NCBI RefSeq assembly: GCF_009789575.1
Contig: NZ_CP046908.1
Span: 1,550,001-1,614,000, forward strand
Reading direction: 5' to 3'
DNA length: 64,000 nucleotides
Source of the DNA: Stappia indica
GTDB lineage: Bacteria; Pseudomonadota; Alphaproteobacteria; Rhizobiales; Stappiaceae
The notes beneath the pieces were generated by a model. That model was not told where the DNA came from. It was given only the letters and a program-made list of their open reading frames with translations, and ran no database searches. This document shows, one piece after another, positions 28,849 to 37,692 of the stretch (the stretch's first letter is position 1; each line of letters begins with the position of its first letter). The position numbers were made by a program, and so were the translations under genes.

Positions 28849-29421
28849 ATGTCTCAATCCCATGTCTGGAGCCTTCCCAACATCCTGACCTACGGGCGCA
28901 TCCTTGCGGTTCCCGCGGTCATGATCTGCTTCTATTTCCCCGGCCACGGCCCGCGCTGGGTCGCACTCGGCATCTTCATCGTCGCCGCCATCACCGACTT
29001 CTTCGACGGCTATCTTGCCCGCGCCTGGCAGCAGCAGTCGCGTCTCGGCCAGATGCTCGACCCCATCGCCGACAAGCTGCTGGTGGCCGTCTGCCTGTTG
29101 CTGCTGGCCGGACGGGGCGATATCGGCGGCTGGTCGATGATTGCCGCGGCGATCATCCTGTGCCGCGAGATCCTGGTCTCGGGCCTGCGCGAGTTCCTTG
29201 CCGACCTTCGCGTCAGCGTGCCGGTAACCAAGCTCGCCAAGTGGAAGACCACCGTGCAGCTCGTTGCCATGGCCTTCCTGCTGGCCGGACCGGCCGGCGA
29301 GACCGTGCTTCCCGGCACGCAGATCCTCGGGCTGATCTCCCTTTGGATCGCGGCCCTGCTGACGCTATATACCGGCTACGACTATTTCCGGGCCGGCATC
29401 GGCCACCTGGTGCGGGACTGA
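28849..29421 (+). CDS. pgsA: CDP-diacylglycerol-glycerol-3-phosphate 3-phosphatidyltransferase
   Basis: 190 aa, four to six TM helices. The CDP-alcohol phosphotransferase motif D-G-x2-A-R-x8-G-x3-D-x3-D is complete (DGYLARAWQQQSRLGQMLDP...D) near residues 49-71. It makes phosphatidylglycerol phosphate, the first step to PG and cardiolipin, in the inner membrane. pgsA-moaD-moaE order with short gaps is common in Hyphomicrobiales. Confidence 0.96.
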   Translation: MSQSHVWSLPNILTYGRILAVPAVMICFYFPGHGPRWVALGIFIVAAITDFFDGYLARAWQQQSRLGQMLDPIADKLLVAVCLLLLAGRGDIGGWSMIAAAIILCREILVSGLREFLADLRVSVPVTKLAKWKTTVQLVAMAFLLAGPAGETVLPGTQILGLISLWIAALLTLYTGYDYFRAGIGHLVRD

Positions 29422-29462
29422 CCGACCTGGGGTCGGGACCGCCGCAAGGACGGAGCACGAGA

Positions 29463-29714
29463 ATGCAGCTGCGCTATTTCGCCTGGGTCCGCGAGCGGAT
29501 CGGCCAGGACGCCGAGACCGTGGATCTGCCGGGCAGCATCACCACGGTCGCCGACCTGCTCGACTGGCTGGCCTCCCGCGACGAGGGCTATGCCAGCGCC
29601 TTCGCCGACCGCGAGATCATCCGCGTTGCCCTCGACCAGGAGCATGCCGAGCATGACGCGCCGCTGGCCGGCGTGCGCGAGGCGGCCTTCTTCCCGCCGA
29701 TGACCGGCGGCTGA
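29463..29714 (+). CDS. moaD: molybdopterin synthase sulfur-carrier subunit
   Basis: 83 aa ubiquitin-like protein; YFAWVRERIGQDAETVDLP start and the C-terminal FFPPMTGG with the Gly-Gly tail that becomes the thiocarboxylate. Delivers sulfur to MoaE for molybdopterin synthesis. ATG after GGAGCACGAGA; moaE begins 7 bp later. Confidence 0.95.
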   Translation: MQLRYFAWVRERIGQDAETVDLPGSITTVADLLDWLASRDEGYASAFADREIIRVALDQEHAEHDAPLAGVREAAFFPPMTGG

Positions 29715-29721
29715 ACCTGCC

Positions 29722-30216
29722 ATGGCCGACATGCCGAAACCCGCCCCAGCCAGCCTGCCGCCGGTCGAGGTCCGCATCCAGAGCGGCGATTTCGACGTCG
29801 CGGCCGAGATCGAGCAGCTTCGGCGGGCCAACCCGAACATCGGCGCCGTCGTCACCTTCACGGGCCTGTGCCGCGACGAGGGCGGCCGCCTTGTCGCGCT
29901 CGAACTGGAGCACTATCCCGGCATGGCCGAGGCGGAGATCACCCGCATCGCCCGCCAGGCCTGCGAGCGCTGGCCGCTCGACGGGCTGACCGCAATCCAC
30001 CGGCATGGCCGGATCGCGCCGGGCGGCAATATCGTGCTGGTGGTCGCCGCATCGCGCCACCGCCGCGCGGCCTTCGAGGCGGCCGAGTTCCTGATGGACT
30101 ATCTCAAGACCCGTGCGCCCTTCTGGAAGAAGGAGCACCTCAAGGACGGCAGCAGCGGCAACTGGGTGGACGCCCGCGACAGCGACACGCGCGACGCAGA
30201 CCGCTGGAAGGCTTGA
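29722..30216 (+). CDS. moaE: molybdopterin synthase catalytic subunit
   Basis: 164 aa. GAVVTFTGLCRD, LELEHYPGMAEAEI, IHRHGRIAPGGNIVLVVAASRHRRAAFEAAEF and the active-site lysines in MDYLKTRAPFWKKEH are all present. With MoaD it converts cyclic pyranopterin monophosphate to molybdopterin. Forms a pgsA-moaD-moaE operon. Confidence 0.96.
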   Translation: MADMPKPAPASLPPVEVRIQSGDFDVAAEIEQLRRANPNIGAVVTFTGLCRDEGGRLVALELEHYPGMAEAEITRIARQACERWPLDGLTAIHRHGRIAPGGNIVLVVAASRHRRAAFEAAEFLMDYLKTRAPFWKKEHLKDGSSGNWVDARDSDTRDADRWKA

Positions 30217-30287
30217 CCTGCCGCCGATAAGGGAGGAAGTCTTGCCTATTCGTGGCAGACATGCTTCCCCCTCCCCAAACAGGCGCG

Positions 30288-30306
30288 CCCCCGGATTGAC
30301 CGGGGG
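30288..30306 (+). terminator. stem-loop after moaE
   Basis: CCCCCGG-attga-CCGGGGG, 7-bp perfect stem in the gap between moaE and the MFS gene; tail TCTGCGACC is not U-rich. Confidence 0.4.
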
Positions 30307-30324
30307 TCTGCGACCGGACCGCTC

Positions 30325-31560
30325 ATGAACACCACAGCTACGCCCGTCGAGGTGATCGACGGCCCGCGCCATGGCCTCGGCTTCACGGAATTCGTTGCGA
30401 TCGTTGCCGCGCTGATGGCGCTGAATGCCCTCGCCATCGACGTGATGCTGCCCGCGCTCGGCGATATCGGCCGGGCCTTCGCCATCTCCGATCCCAACGA
30501 ACGCCAGAAGATCGTCATCGTCTACCTGATCGGCTTCGGCTCGGCGCAGCTCGTCTGCGGCCCCCTGTCGGACCGCTTCGGCCGGCGCCCCGTCCTGCTC
30601 GGCGGACTGACCCTTTATGCCCTTGCCGGGCTTCTCAGCGTCTTCGCCCCGACCATGGAGCAGATGCTGCTTGCCCGCCTGCTGCAGGGCATCGGCTGCG
30701 CCGCCCCGCGCGTGGTGGCGCTGTCGGCCGTGCGCGACTGCTATTCCGGTGCCCGCATGGGCAAGGTGATGTCGCTCGTCATGATGGTCTTCATGACCGT
30801 GCCGGTCATCGCACCGTCCATCGGCCAGCTGATCCTCTTCGTCGCGCCCTGGCGCGCCATCTTCCTGATGCTCACCTTCGGCGGCTTCGCCATGCTCGGC
30901 TGGTGCCTGCTGCGCCTGCGCGAGACGCTTCCCGTGGAGGAACGCCGGTCGCTGTCCGTCAGCACCGTGCTCGGCGCCTACCGCACCACGCTCGCCACCC
31001 GCACCACCTTCGGCTACATGCTGGCAACGACGCTGATCTTCGGCGCGCTGTTCTCCTTCATCGCCTCGGCGCAGCAGATCTATGTGGACCTGTTCGGCCT
31101 CGGCGCGGCCTTCCCGCTGGTCTTTGCCGTAATGGGCCTGGCGCTCGCCGCCTCGTCCTTCCTCAGCGCCTCGCTGGTCGAGCGCATCGGCCTGCGCCCG
31201 CTCTCGCACTGGGCGCTGGTCGCCTACGCGCTGCTCAACATCGTCCAGGTGATCGCCGCGCTGACCTTCGGCTCGAACCTTTTCGTCTTCACCGGGCTGC
31301 TGGTGCTCGGCGTCTTCTCCTTCGGGCTGATCGGCCCGAGTTTCAACGCCATCGCCATGGAGCCGCTCGGCCACATCGCCGGCGCGGCCTCCGCCATGCT
31401 CGGCTTCGTCACCACCAGCGGCGGCGCAGCGCTCGGCTTCCTCGTCTCCAGCCGCTTCGACGGATCGGTGCTGCCGCTGACTGTCGGCTTCGCCTGCTTC
31501 GCCCTGTCCGGCCTTGCCGTCGTCGCCTGGACCGAGCGCGGACGGATGTTCACCGTCTAG
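30325..31560 (+). CDS. multidrug efflux MFS transporter (Bcr/CflA type)
   Basis: 411 aa, 12 TM helices. Motif A GPLSDRFGRRPVLLGG after TM2, with the DHA1/Bcr pattern of IDVMLPALGDIGRAF in TM1 and LARLLQGIGCAAPRVVALSAVRDCYSGARMGKVMSLVMM in TM4-5. Proton-driven export of drugs or metabolites in the inner membrane; substrates unknown. ATG at 30325; a bidirectional terminator follows. Confidence 0.92.
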   Translation: MNTTATPVEVIDGPRHGLGFTEFVAIVAALMALNALAIDVMLPALGDIGRAFAISDPNERQKIVIVYLIGFGSAQLVCGPLSDRFGRRPVLLGGLTLYALAGLLSVFAPTMEQMLLARLLQGIGCAAPRVVALSAVRDCYSGARMGKVMSLVMMVFMTVPVIAPSIGQLILFVAPWRAIFLMLTFGGFAMLGWCLLRLRETLPVEERRSLSVSTVLGAYRTTLATRTTFGYMLATTLIFGALFSFIASAQQIYVDLFGLGAAFPLVFAVMGLALAASSFLSASLVERIGLRPLSHWALVAYALLNIVQVIAALTFGSNLFVFTGLLVLGVFSFGLIGPSFNAIAMEPLGHIAGAASAMLGFVTTSGGAALGFLVSSRFDGSVLPLTVGFACFALSGLAVVAWTERGRMFTV

Positions 31561-31588
31561 CCGGACCGGTTCTCAGCGAAAAAAGCAA

Positions 31589-31612
31589 AAGGGCGGCCAA
31601 CCGGCCGCCCTT
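31589..31612. terminator. bidirectional Rho-independent terminator between MFS gene and ilvE
   Basis: AAGGGCGGCC-aacc-GGCCGCCCTT, flanked by AAAAAAGCAAAA on the left and TTCGCATATT on the right; serves the convergent genes ending at 31560 and 31643. Confidence 0.85.
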
Positions 31613-31642
31613 CGCATATTCGTCCGCAGAACCGCCGGGAGA

Positions 31643-32545
31643 TCAGCCGGCAGCGGCGACCTTGGCCGCAGCCTTCGGCTGCACCTCGACGTGATAGTCT
31701 TCCATCAACGTCTTGGTGATCGCGTCGACCGTGAACGTGTACGGTCCGACCTCGGAGACCGGGGTCACTTCCGCCGCCGTGCCGGTGAGGAAGCAGGCCT
31801 CGAAGCCCTCCATCTCGTCCGGCAGGATCGCCCGCTCGATCACCTCGAAGCCACGCCGCTTGGCCAGGTCGATGACCGTGCGGCGGGTGATGCCGTCGAG
31901 GAAGCAATCCGGCGTCGGCGTATGGATCTTGCCGTCCTTCACGAAGAAGACGTTGGCACCCGTCGCCTCGGCGATCTGTCCGCGCCAGTCGAGCATCAGG
32001 GCGTCGGCATAGCCCTTGCGCTCGGCATCGTGCTTGGAGATCGTGCAGATCATGTAGAGGCCGGCCGCCTTGGAGCGCGAGGGAGCCGTCATCGGGTCCG
32101 GCCGGCGATAGGCCGCCATGTCGAGACGAATGCCCTTCAGCCGCTCTTCCGGCTTGAAGTAGCTCGGCCACTCCCAGGCGGCGATCGCCAGGTGAATGGT
32201 GTTGGACTGGGCCGACACGCCCATCATCTCGCTGCCGCGCCAGGCCACCGGACGGACGTAGGCGTCGACCAGATTGCCCTTGGCCAGCAGCTCGCGCGTC
32301 GCCTGGTTGATGGTCTCGGCACTGTAGGGGATCTCGAAGCCGAGGATGCGGGCCGACTCGTGCAGGCGCTCGGTATGCTCGTCGAGCTTGAACACCTCGC
32401 CGCCATAGGCGCGCTCGCCCTCGAAGACGCTGCTGGCATAGTGCAGGCCGTGGCTCAGTACGTGGAGCTTGGCATCGGCCCACGGCACGAATGCGCCATC
32501 ATACCAGATGTGGCCTTCGCGTTGGTCAAAGGGCAGCTGCGCCAT
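31643..32545 (-). CDS. ilvE: branched-chain amino acid aminotransferase
   Basis: 300 aa fold-type IV PLP enzyme. GHIWYDGAFVPWADAKLHVLSHGLHYASSVFEG start, the PLP lysine in SRSKAAGLYM, ALMLDWRGQIAEATGANVFFV, and FLTGTAAEVTPV for phosphate binding. Interconverts Val/Leu/Ile with their 2-oxo acids. The ATG at 32545 (MAQLPFDQREG) has CGGGAGT upstream; an in-frame start 33 nt earlier is unlikely. Divergent from the petP-like regulator. Confidence 0.95.
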   Translation of the reverse strand: MAQLPFDQREGHIWYDGAFVPWADAKLHVLSHGLHYASSVFEGERAYGGEVFKLDEHTERLHESARILGFEIPYSAETINQATRELLAKGNLVDAYVRPVAWRGSEMMGVSAQSNTIHLAIAAWEWPSYFKPEERLKGIRLDMAAYRRPDPMTAPSRSKAAGLYMICTISKHDAERKGYADALMLDWRGQIAEATGANVFFVKDGKIHTPTPDCFLDGITRRTVIDLAKRRGFEVIERAILPDEMEGFEACFLTGTAAEVTPVSEVGPYTFTVDAITKTLMEDYHVEVQPKAAAKVAAAG

Positions 32546-32852
32546 ATGAACTACTCCCGAAACAGGCAACGGGCTCAATCCCGTTTGCGTTTGAATGAGA
32601 TACCGGTCCGGCCGGCACCGTCACGACTGAAATGTGGTTCCGTCTCGCGGCTTTGCGCGGCCCGTCAACTGTTTGTATGGTGACGGGCCTCTCGGCGCCT
32701 GAACACGCACGACACCGGAGTCGCACGCCTAGCCCGGAAAGCCGCGTTCTGCAACGCCGACGGACAACATCTACCATGCTTGAAGGGCGATGACGTACGA
32801 TCGTTTCGCTGCAGACTGGATACGTGTAACAATCGGTCGGAAATAAGTCAAT
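32546..32852. other. divergent promoter region ilvE / marR
   Basis: 307 bp holding the promoters of ilvE (left) and the MarR-regulator operon (right). The right end (32810-32850) is AT-richer. No gene or strong dyad recognised. Confidence 0.4.
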
Positions 32853-33380
32853 ATGGCTGACGTAAATTTCTCGCAAGGCGCGAAACAGGGCCAGCCGGCC
32901 ACCTCGACGGAGATCCCCATCGACCTCATCGAGTTGCTGTTCTTCGCTTATCGCGACTTCACCGCGGATCCGGATGCGGCGCTCGCCGAGTTCGGTTTCG
33001 GGCGGGCCCATCACCGCGTGCTGCATTTCGTCAGCCGCAATCCGGGCCTGCGCGTCACCGACCTGCTGGCGATCCTCAAGATCACCAAGCAGAGCCTCGC
33101 CCGGGTGCTGAAGCAGCTGGTGGAGGAAGGCTATATCCTGCAGGAGCCCGGGCCGCAGGACCGCCGCGAGCGGCTGCTCTTTGCCACGGCCGAGGGCGAG
33201 CAGCTGGCGGCCCGTCTCACCGACCTCCAGTCCCGCCGCATCCGCCGGGCGCTCGGCGACATGCCGCCGGAGAGCCACGATATCGCCCGGCAGTTCCTGT
33301 ATCATATGATCGATCCGGACCAGCGCGGCGACGTTGCCCGCCTGATTGACCGGCCGGCCCAGACGAGAGTGATCCCGTGA
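32853..33380 (+). CDS. petP: MarR-family regulator, PetP-like
   Basis: 175 aa winged helix: FGRAHHRVLHFVSRNPGLRVTDLLAILKITKQSLARVLKQLVEEGYI (recognition helix SLARVLKQL), and the wing EPGPQDRRERLLFATAEG. A MarR gene directly before and overlapping an OmpR-type regulator (GTGA) is the petP-petR arrangement described in Rhodobacter capsulatus and conserved in Hyphomicrobiales. Assignment rests on synteny and size; the real targets here are unknown. Confidence 0.75.
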   Translation: MADVNFSQGAKQGQPATSTEIPIDLIELLFFAYRDFTADPDAALAEFGFGRAHHRVLHFVSRNPGLRVTDLLAILKITKQSLARVLKQLVEEGYILQEPGPQDRRERLLFATAEGEQLAARLTDLQSRRIRRALGDMPPESHDIARQFLYHMIDPDQRGDVARLIDRPAQTRVIP

Positions 33381-34114
33381 CGACCGACAGCATCGAGAGC
33401 CAGGCCGCGAGCGCAGCGCCGGCAGCCAGTCTGCAGGACGATGCCCCTCACCTGCTGCTGGTGGACGACGACACCCGCATCCGTACGCTGCTGAAGCGCT
33501 TCCTGGCCGAGCACGGCTTCCGCATCACGGTCGCGGCCTCCGCCGCCGAGGCGCGCCGGCGTCTCAACGGGCTGGCCTTCGACCTCCTGGTGGTCGACGT
33601 GATGATGCCGGGCGAGAGCGGGCTGGAACTCGCCGCCGACCTGCATGCCCGCTCCGACGTGCCGATCCTGATGCTGACGGCCCGTTCCGACGCCGCCGAC
33701 CGGATCGCCGGTCTGGAGGCCGGCGCCGACGACTATCTGGTCAAGCCGTTCGAGCCGCGCGAGCTGCTGCTGCGCATTCGCGCGATCCTGCGCCGACGCT
33801 CCACGCCCGAGGTCAACGAGCCGACCGATATCCGCTTCGGCCCCTATGTCTTCGACGCCGCGCGCCGCGAGCTGCGCCGCGGCGAGGAGGTGATCCGTCT
33901 TACCGACCGGGAAAAGGAGATCCTGGCGCTCTTCACCGAAAAGCCCAACGAGACCGTCCCCCGCAACGAGATCGTCGGCGACGACAGCGGGCTCGGCGAA
34001 CGCACGGTCGACGTGCAGATCAACCGGCTGCGGCGCAAGATCGAGACGGACCCCGGCAACCCGCTCTATCTGCAGACCGTGCGCGGCATCGGCTACCGGC
34101 TCGTATGCGACTGA
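33377..34114 (+). CDS. petR: OmpR-family response regulator, PetR-like
   Basis: 245 aa. Receiver domain with phospho-acceptor Asp in LLVVDVMMPGESGLEL (acidic pair LLVDDDTRI upstream, K in DYLVKPFEP) followed by a winged-helix output domain (TDREKEILALFTEKPNETVPRNEIVGDD... RTVDVQINRLRRKIE). GTG start overlaps the MarR stop; its own end overlaps the kinase ATG by 10 nt. With the kinase it makes a standard two-component pair. Confidence 0.85.
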   Translation: MTTDSIESQAASAAPAASLQDDAPHLLLVDDDTRIRTLLKRFLAEHGFRITVAASAAEARRRLNGLAFDLLVVDVMMPGESGLELAADLHARSDVPILMLTARSDAADRIAGLEAGADDYLVKPFEPRELLLRIRAILRRRSTPEVNEPTDIRFGPYVFDAARRELRRGEEVIRLTDREKEILALFTEKPNETVPRNEIVGDDSGLGERTVDVQINRLRRKIETDPGNPLYLQTVRGIGYRLVCD

Positions 34115-35532
34115 GCACTCCGTTTCGCAGCGCCCTCGCCCGCCTTCGCGCCCTCCCGATGCCAGCTAGCCTGCGCCGGCTGGGCGGGCTGTTGGCCGCG
34201 CCTTACCGGGCCCTTGCAGGCGCGCTGTACCGGCGCATGCCGAAAGGCCTTTTCACCCGCACGCTGCTGATCATCATCACCCCGCTGGTAGTCATGCAGG
34301 CCGTGCTCGCCTTCGTCTTCATGGAGCGGCACTACAATCTCGTCACGCAGCGGCTGTCGGACGCGGTCGTGCGCGACATCTCGATGATCGTGCGCCTGAC
34401 CGAGGGAAGCCGCAGCGAAGAGGAATTCCAGAAGATCACCGAAATGGCACGCAGCGACCTCGGCCTTGCCATCACCCTGCTGCCGCTCGAGCCGCTGCCG
34501 CCACCGCGTCCCAAGCCCTTTTTCGATATCCTCGACCGCTATCTGTCGCAGCAGGTCGCCGCCCGGATCGGCAAGCCCTTCTGGATCGACACCGTCGGCC
34601 GCTCCAGCTTCGTGGAGCTGCGCATCAAGCTGGAAAACAACGTGCTGCGGGTCATCGCGCGCCGCAGCCAGACCTATGCGTCCAACTCGCATCTCTTCAT
34701 CGTCTGGATGGTGTCGACCTCGCTCGTGCTGGTCATCCTCGCGATGCTGTTCCTGCGCAACCAGACCCGGCCGGTGGAGCGGCTGGCGAATGCCGCGGAG
34801 AGCTTCGGCAAGGGCCGGCCGATCGAGGACTTCCGCCCCAGCGGCGCGCGCGAGGTGCGCCGGGCCGCCCAGGCCTTCATCGAGATGCGCCGGCGCATCG
34901 AACGCCAGATCGAGCAGCGCACGGCGATGCTTGCGGGCGTCAGCCACGACCTCAGGACCATCCTGACGCGGTTTCGCCTGCAGCTCGCGCTCTTCCCCGA
35001 CAGCGAGGAGGTGCGCGCCCTGCAGCGCGATGTCGACGAGATGAAGACGATGCTGGAGGACTATCTCGCCTTCGCCCGCGGCGAGGGCGACGAGCAGGCG
35101 CAGCCCACCGATATCGCCCTGCTGTTCGAGGAGCTGGAGGCGGAAGCCGAGATTCTCGGCGCCTCGGTGACCTCTCACCTGGACGGCCCGCCGGAGGTCA
35201 CGCTGCGGCCCAGCGCCTTCAAGCGGGCCCTGACCAACCTCGTCACCAACGCGGCCCGCCACGGCAACCGGCTGGCCATCGAAGGGCGCAACGCGGACGG
35301 CTGGCTGACCATCACCATCGACGACGACGGGCCCGGCGTCCCCCCTGAGGAGCGGGAAAATGTCTTCCGCCCGTTCTATCAGCTCGATCAGGCGCGCAAC
35401 CGCGACAGCGGCGGCAGCGGCCTTGGCCTTGCCATCGCCCGCGACGTCGTGCGCGCCCATGGCGGCGACATCATGCTCGGCGACAGCGACACGCTGGGCG
35501 GCCTGCGTGCCCGCGTCCGCATCCCGGTATAG
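34105..35532 (+). CDS. EnvZ-type sensor histidine kinase, partner of the response regulator
   Basis: 475 aa. TM1 about residues 50-75 (TLLIIITPLVVMQAVLAFVF), a periplasmic domain of about 120 aa, TM2 near 195-215, HAMP, H-box MLAGVSHDLRTILTRFRLQL with the phospho-His, N-box ALTNLVTNAARHG, G1 ITIDDDGPGVPPEE and G2 GGSGLGLAIARDVVRAHGG. Inner membrane; signal unknown. Overlaps the regulator gene, so co-expressed. R. capsulatus petPR is often described without a kinase; here one is clearly linked. Confidence 0.92.
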   Translation: MRLSTPFRSALARLRALPMPASLRRLGGLLAAPYRALAGALYRRMPKGLFTRTLLIIITPLVVMQAVLAFVFMERHYNLVTQRLSDAVVRDISMIVRLTEGSRSEEEFQKITEMARSDLGLAITLLPLEPLPPPRPKPFFDILDRYLSQQVAARIGKPFWIDTVGRSSFVELRIKLENNVLRVIARRSQTYASNSHLFIVWMVSTSLVLVILAMLFLRNQTRPVERLANAAESFGKGRPIEDFRPSGAREVRRAAQAFIEMRRRIERQIEQRTAMLAGVSHDLRTILTRFRLQLALFPDSEEVRALQRDVDEMKTMLEDYLAFARGEGDEQAQPTDIALLFEELEAEAEILGASVTSHLDGPPEVTLRPSAFKRALTNLVTNAARHGNRLAIEGRNADGWLTITIDDDGPGVPPEERENVFRPFYQLDQARNRDSGGSGLGLAIARDVVRAHGGDIMLGDSDTLGGLRARVRIPV

Positions 35533-35553
35533 GAAGACGGACGCGGGAGGACC

Positions 35554-35916
35554 TCAGAACAGGCGGCCGCCGAGCGGCACGTCCTGGTCCGGCGCCAGCA
35601 GCACGACCTCGCCATCGGCATCGGGCACGCCGAGCGTCAGCACTTCCGACATCATCGGCCCGATCTGGCGCGGCGGGAAGTTGACGACCGCCATCACCTG
35701 GCGGCCGACCAGCTCTTCCGGCGTGTAGTGGCGGGTGATCTGGGCACTGGATTTCTTGAAGCCGATCTCGGCGCCGAAATCGATCACCAGCTTGATCGCC
35801 GGCTTGCGGGCCTGCGGAAAGGGCGCTGCCTCGACAATACGGCCGACGCGGATGTCGACCTTGAGGAACTCGTCAAAGGAAATGGCCGGCGAAGCGGCCG
35901 CATGGTCTTTCGTCAT
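35554..35916 (-). CDS. csaA: tRNA-binding/chaperone protein CsaA
   Basis: 120 aa. One OB-fold EMAP/tRNA-binding domain: FDEFLKVDIRVGRIVEAAPFPQARKPAIKLVIDFG, KKSSAQITRHYTPEELVGRQVMAVVNFPPRQIGP, SEVLTLGVPDADGEVVLLAPDQDVPLGGRLF. This is CsaA, a small protein with export-chaperone activity in Bacillus and tRNA-binding structure. Convergent with the kinase gene (21-bp gap). Confidence 0.94.
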   Translation of the reverse strand: MTKDHAAASPAISFDEFLKVDIRVGRIVEAAPFPQARKPAIKLVIDFGAEIGFKKSSAQITRHYTPEELVGRQVMAVVNFPPRQIGPMMSEVLTLGVPDADGEVVLLAPDQDVPLGGRLF

Positions 35917-36013
35917 GATGGATGGTGTCCTGGACGACGGTAGGCGGGAACGTGAAAGCCCGCGCGGGCCTTTCGGCCGGCGCGGAGGTGCGGCGCTCCC
36001 GCCACTTTAGTCG

Positions 36014-36700
36014 TCAGGCAGCGGTCGGGGAAGCCCCGGCTTCCTCCGGCCCGTCGGCCTGGGGCGGACTGTCGTCCTGCCGCGTGCCGCGCTCGCGGGC
36101 GCGCGCCAGGAACGGCTTCAGGAAACGGCCGACACGGTCGAGCCGGCCCATCCACACCTCGCCCTCGTCGAGCTGGCGGGCCAGCGCCGACATGGTCCGG
36201 GCAAGACCGGGATCCTCGTCGTCGAGCCAGACGTCCACGACACGGGCGAAGGCCACCACCAGCGCCTGCGACATCACCGCAGCGCGCGGCCCTCCCGCCG
36301 GAATGCCGGCTGCCGTCAGCATCCAGCGCTGCGAGGTGACAGCCTCGCGGTTGAGCTTGAGCGCCAGCTGCGGATCGCGCTGCACCGCCTTGCGCAGGGC
36401 GCGGATCGCTTCCCGGTGGGGAGACAGCGCGTCGAGACGCGTCATCAGCACGTCGAACAGCCGCTCGCGCGCCGGCTCATCGTCCATGTCGGGATCGATG
36501 GAATCGAGCACTTTCTGGTCGATGTCGGACAGGAATGCCCGCAGACACGCCGTCTTGCCGGGAAACTCTGCGCGCAGCACCGACAGCTTGACGCCCGCCT
36601 CGCGCGCGACATCCGCCATCTCGAAGCCGTGCCAGCCCTTTTCGCCGAGAAGCGAGAGGAAGCTTGCGACGATCTTCTGCCTGGTTTTCGCGGTGGCCAT
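36014..36700 (-). CDS. TetR/AcrR-family transcriptional regulator
   Basis: 228 aa. The N-terminal HTH TRQKIVASFLSLLGEKGWHGFEMADVAREAGVKLSVLRAEFPGKTACLRAFL is a TetR DNA-binding domain, though the middle of the recognition helix is atypical. The rest is a ligand domain with Arg/Asp-rich helices. ATG at 36700, five bases after GGAGG. Target and ligand unknown. Confidence 0.85.
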   Translation of the reverse strand: MATAKTRQKIVASFLSLLGEKGWHGFEMADVAREAGVKLSVLRAEFPGKTACLRAFLSDIDQKVLDSIDPDMDDEPARERLFDVLMTRLDALSPHREAIRALRKAVQRDPQLALKLNREAVTSQRWMLTAAGIPAGGPRAAVMSQALVVAFARVVDVWLDDEDPGLARTMSALARQLDEGEVWMGRLDRVGRFLKPFLARARERGTRQDDSPPQADGPEEAGASPTAA

Positions 36701-36870
36701 GGTCACCTCCGGATCGCATGTGACCGAATTTCAGCCGCCGCTGCGACAGGCCGGTCACGAACACCTGAGAAAGATGTAGGGAACCCGAGGCGATTTTTCG
36801 AGCCTTGGTGCAAGAAAGCGGGTGCGGCGCCACATCCGATGCCTCGATCCAGGCGCCGCAACGCGTTCCG

Positions 36871-37692
36871 TCAGCCGGCCAGTTCCTGCGAGCGCTTGCG
36901 CGCGGCCGCCACGGCCTTGTCCATCACCGGCTGGATGCCGGTTTCCGGCTCCATCAGCACGGCGAGCGCAGCAGCGGTCGTCCCGTTCGGCGAGGTGACG
37001 TTCTGGCGCAGCTCCGCCGCCGGCAGGTCCGAGCGATACAGCAGCTCGCCCGCGCCGCACACGGTCTGGCGGGCGATGCGCATCGCCAGGTCTTCCGGCA
37101 GGCCCGCCTTGACGCCGGCAGCCGCCAGCGCCTCGGTCAGGTAGAAGACATAGGCAGGGCCCGACCCGCTGACGGCGGTGACCGCATCGATCTGCTCTTC
37201 CTGCTCGACCCAGTCGGACGCGCCGATGGCCGCGAGCAACCGATCGACGGTCGCCCGCTGCTCGCCGTCCGTCCGGTCGTTGGCGTAGCCGACGCTCATG
37301 CCGCGCCCGACCTGGGACGGGGTGTTCGGCATGACGCGAACGATGGCCACGTCGCCGAACGCCTTGCGGAACGCCGCAACCGGGGTTCCGGCCGCGACCG
37401 AGATCACCAGCGTGCGGTCGTCGACGGCAGGCGCCAGGCTCGGCAGCACGCTTTCCATGATCTGCGGCTTCAGGGCCACCAGCAGCACGCCAGCCTTCAG
37501 CCCGTCGGTGACGGCCTCCGCATGGCCGATGCCGGACTTCGCCACCATGTCGAGCAGCTCGGTCGACGGCTTGGGATCGACGACGAGAACGGCTTCAGGG
37601 TCGGTTCCGGCGGCGAGCCAGCCCGACAGCATGGCGCCTCCCATCTTGCCGGCTCCGACAAGGACGAGCGGACGCTCCTTCGAAAAACTCAT
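36871..37692 (-). CDS. proC: pyrroline-5-carboxylate reductase
   Basis: 273 aa. Rossmann loop LVLVGAGKMGGAMLSGWL, VALKPQIM, RVMPNTPSQVGRGMS, and the active-site DAVTAVSGSGPAYVFYLTEAL plus LRQNVTSPNGTTAAALAVL, typical of ProC. Last step of proline synthesis. The ATG overlaps the YbjN gene stop by 4 nt, so the two are translationally coupled. Confidence 0.96.
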   Translation of the reverse strand: MSFSKERPLVLVGAGKMGGAMLSGWLAAGTDPEAVLVVDPKPSTELLDMVAKSGIGHAEAVTDGLKAGVLLVALKPQIMESVLPSLAPAVDDRTLVISVAAGTPVAAFRKAFGDVAIVRVMPNTPSQVGRGMSVGYANDRTDGEQRATVDRLLAAIGASDWVEQEEQIDAVTAVSGSGPAYVFYLTEALAAAGVKAGLPEDLAMRIARQTVCGAGELLYRSDLPAAELRQNVTSPNGTTAAALAVLMEPETGIQPVMDKAVAAARKRSQELAG

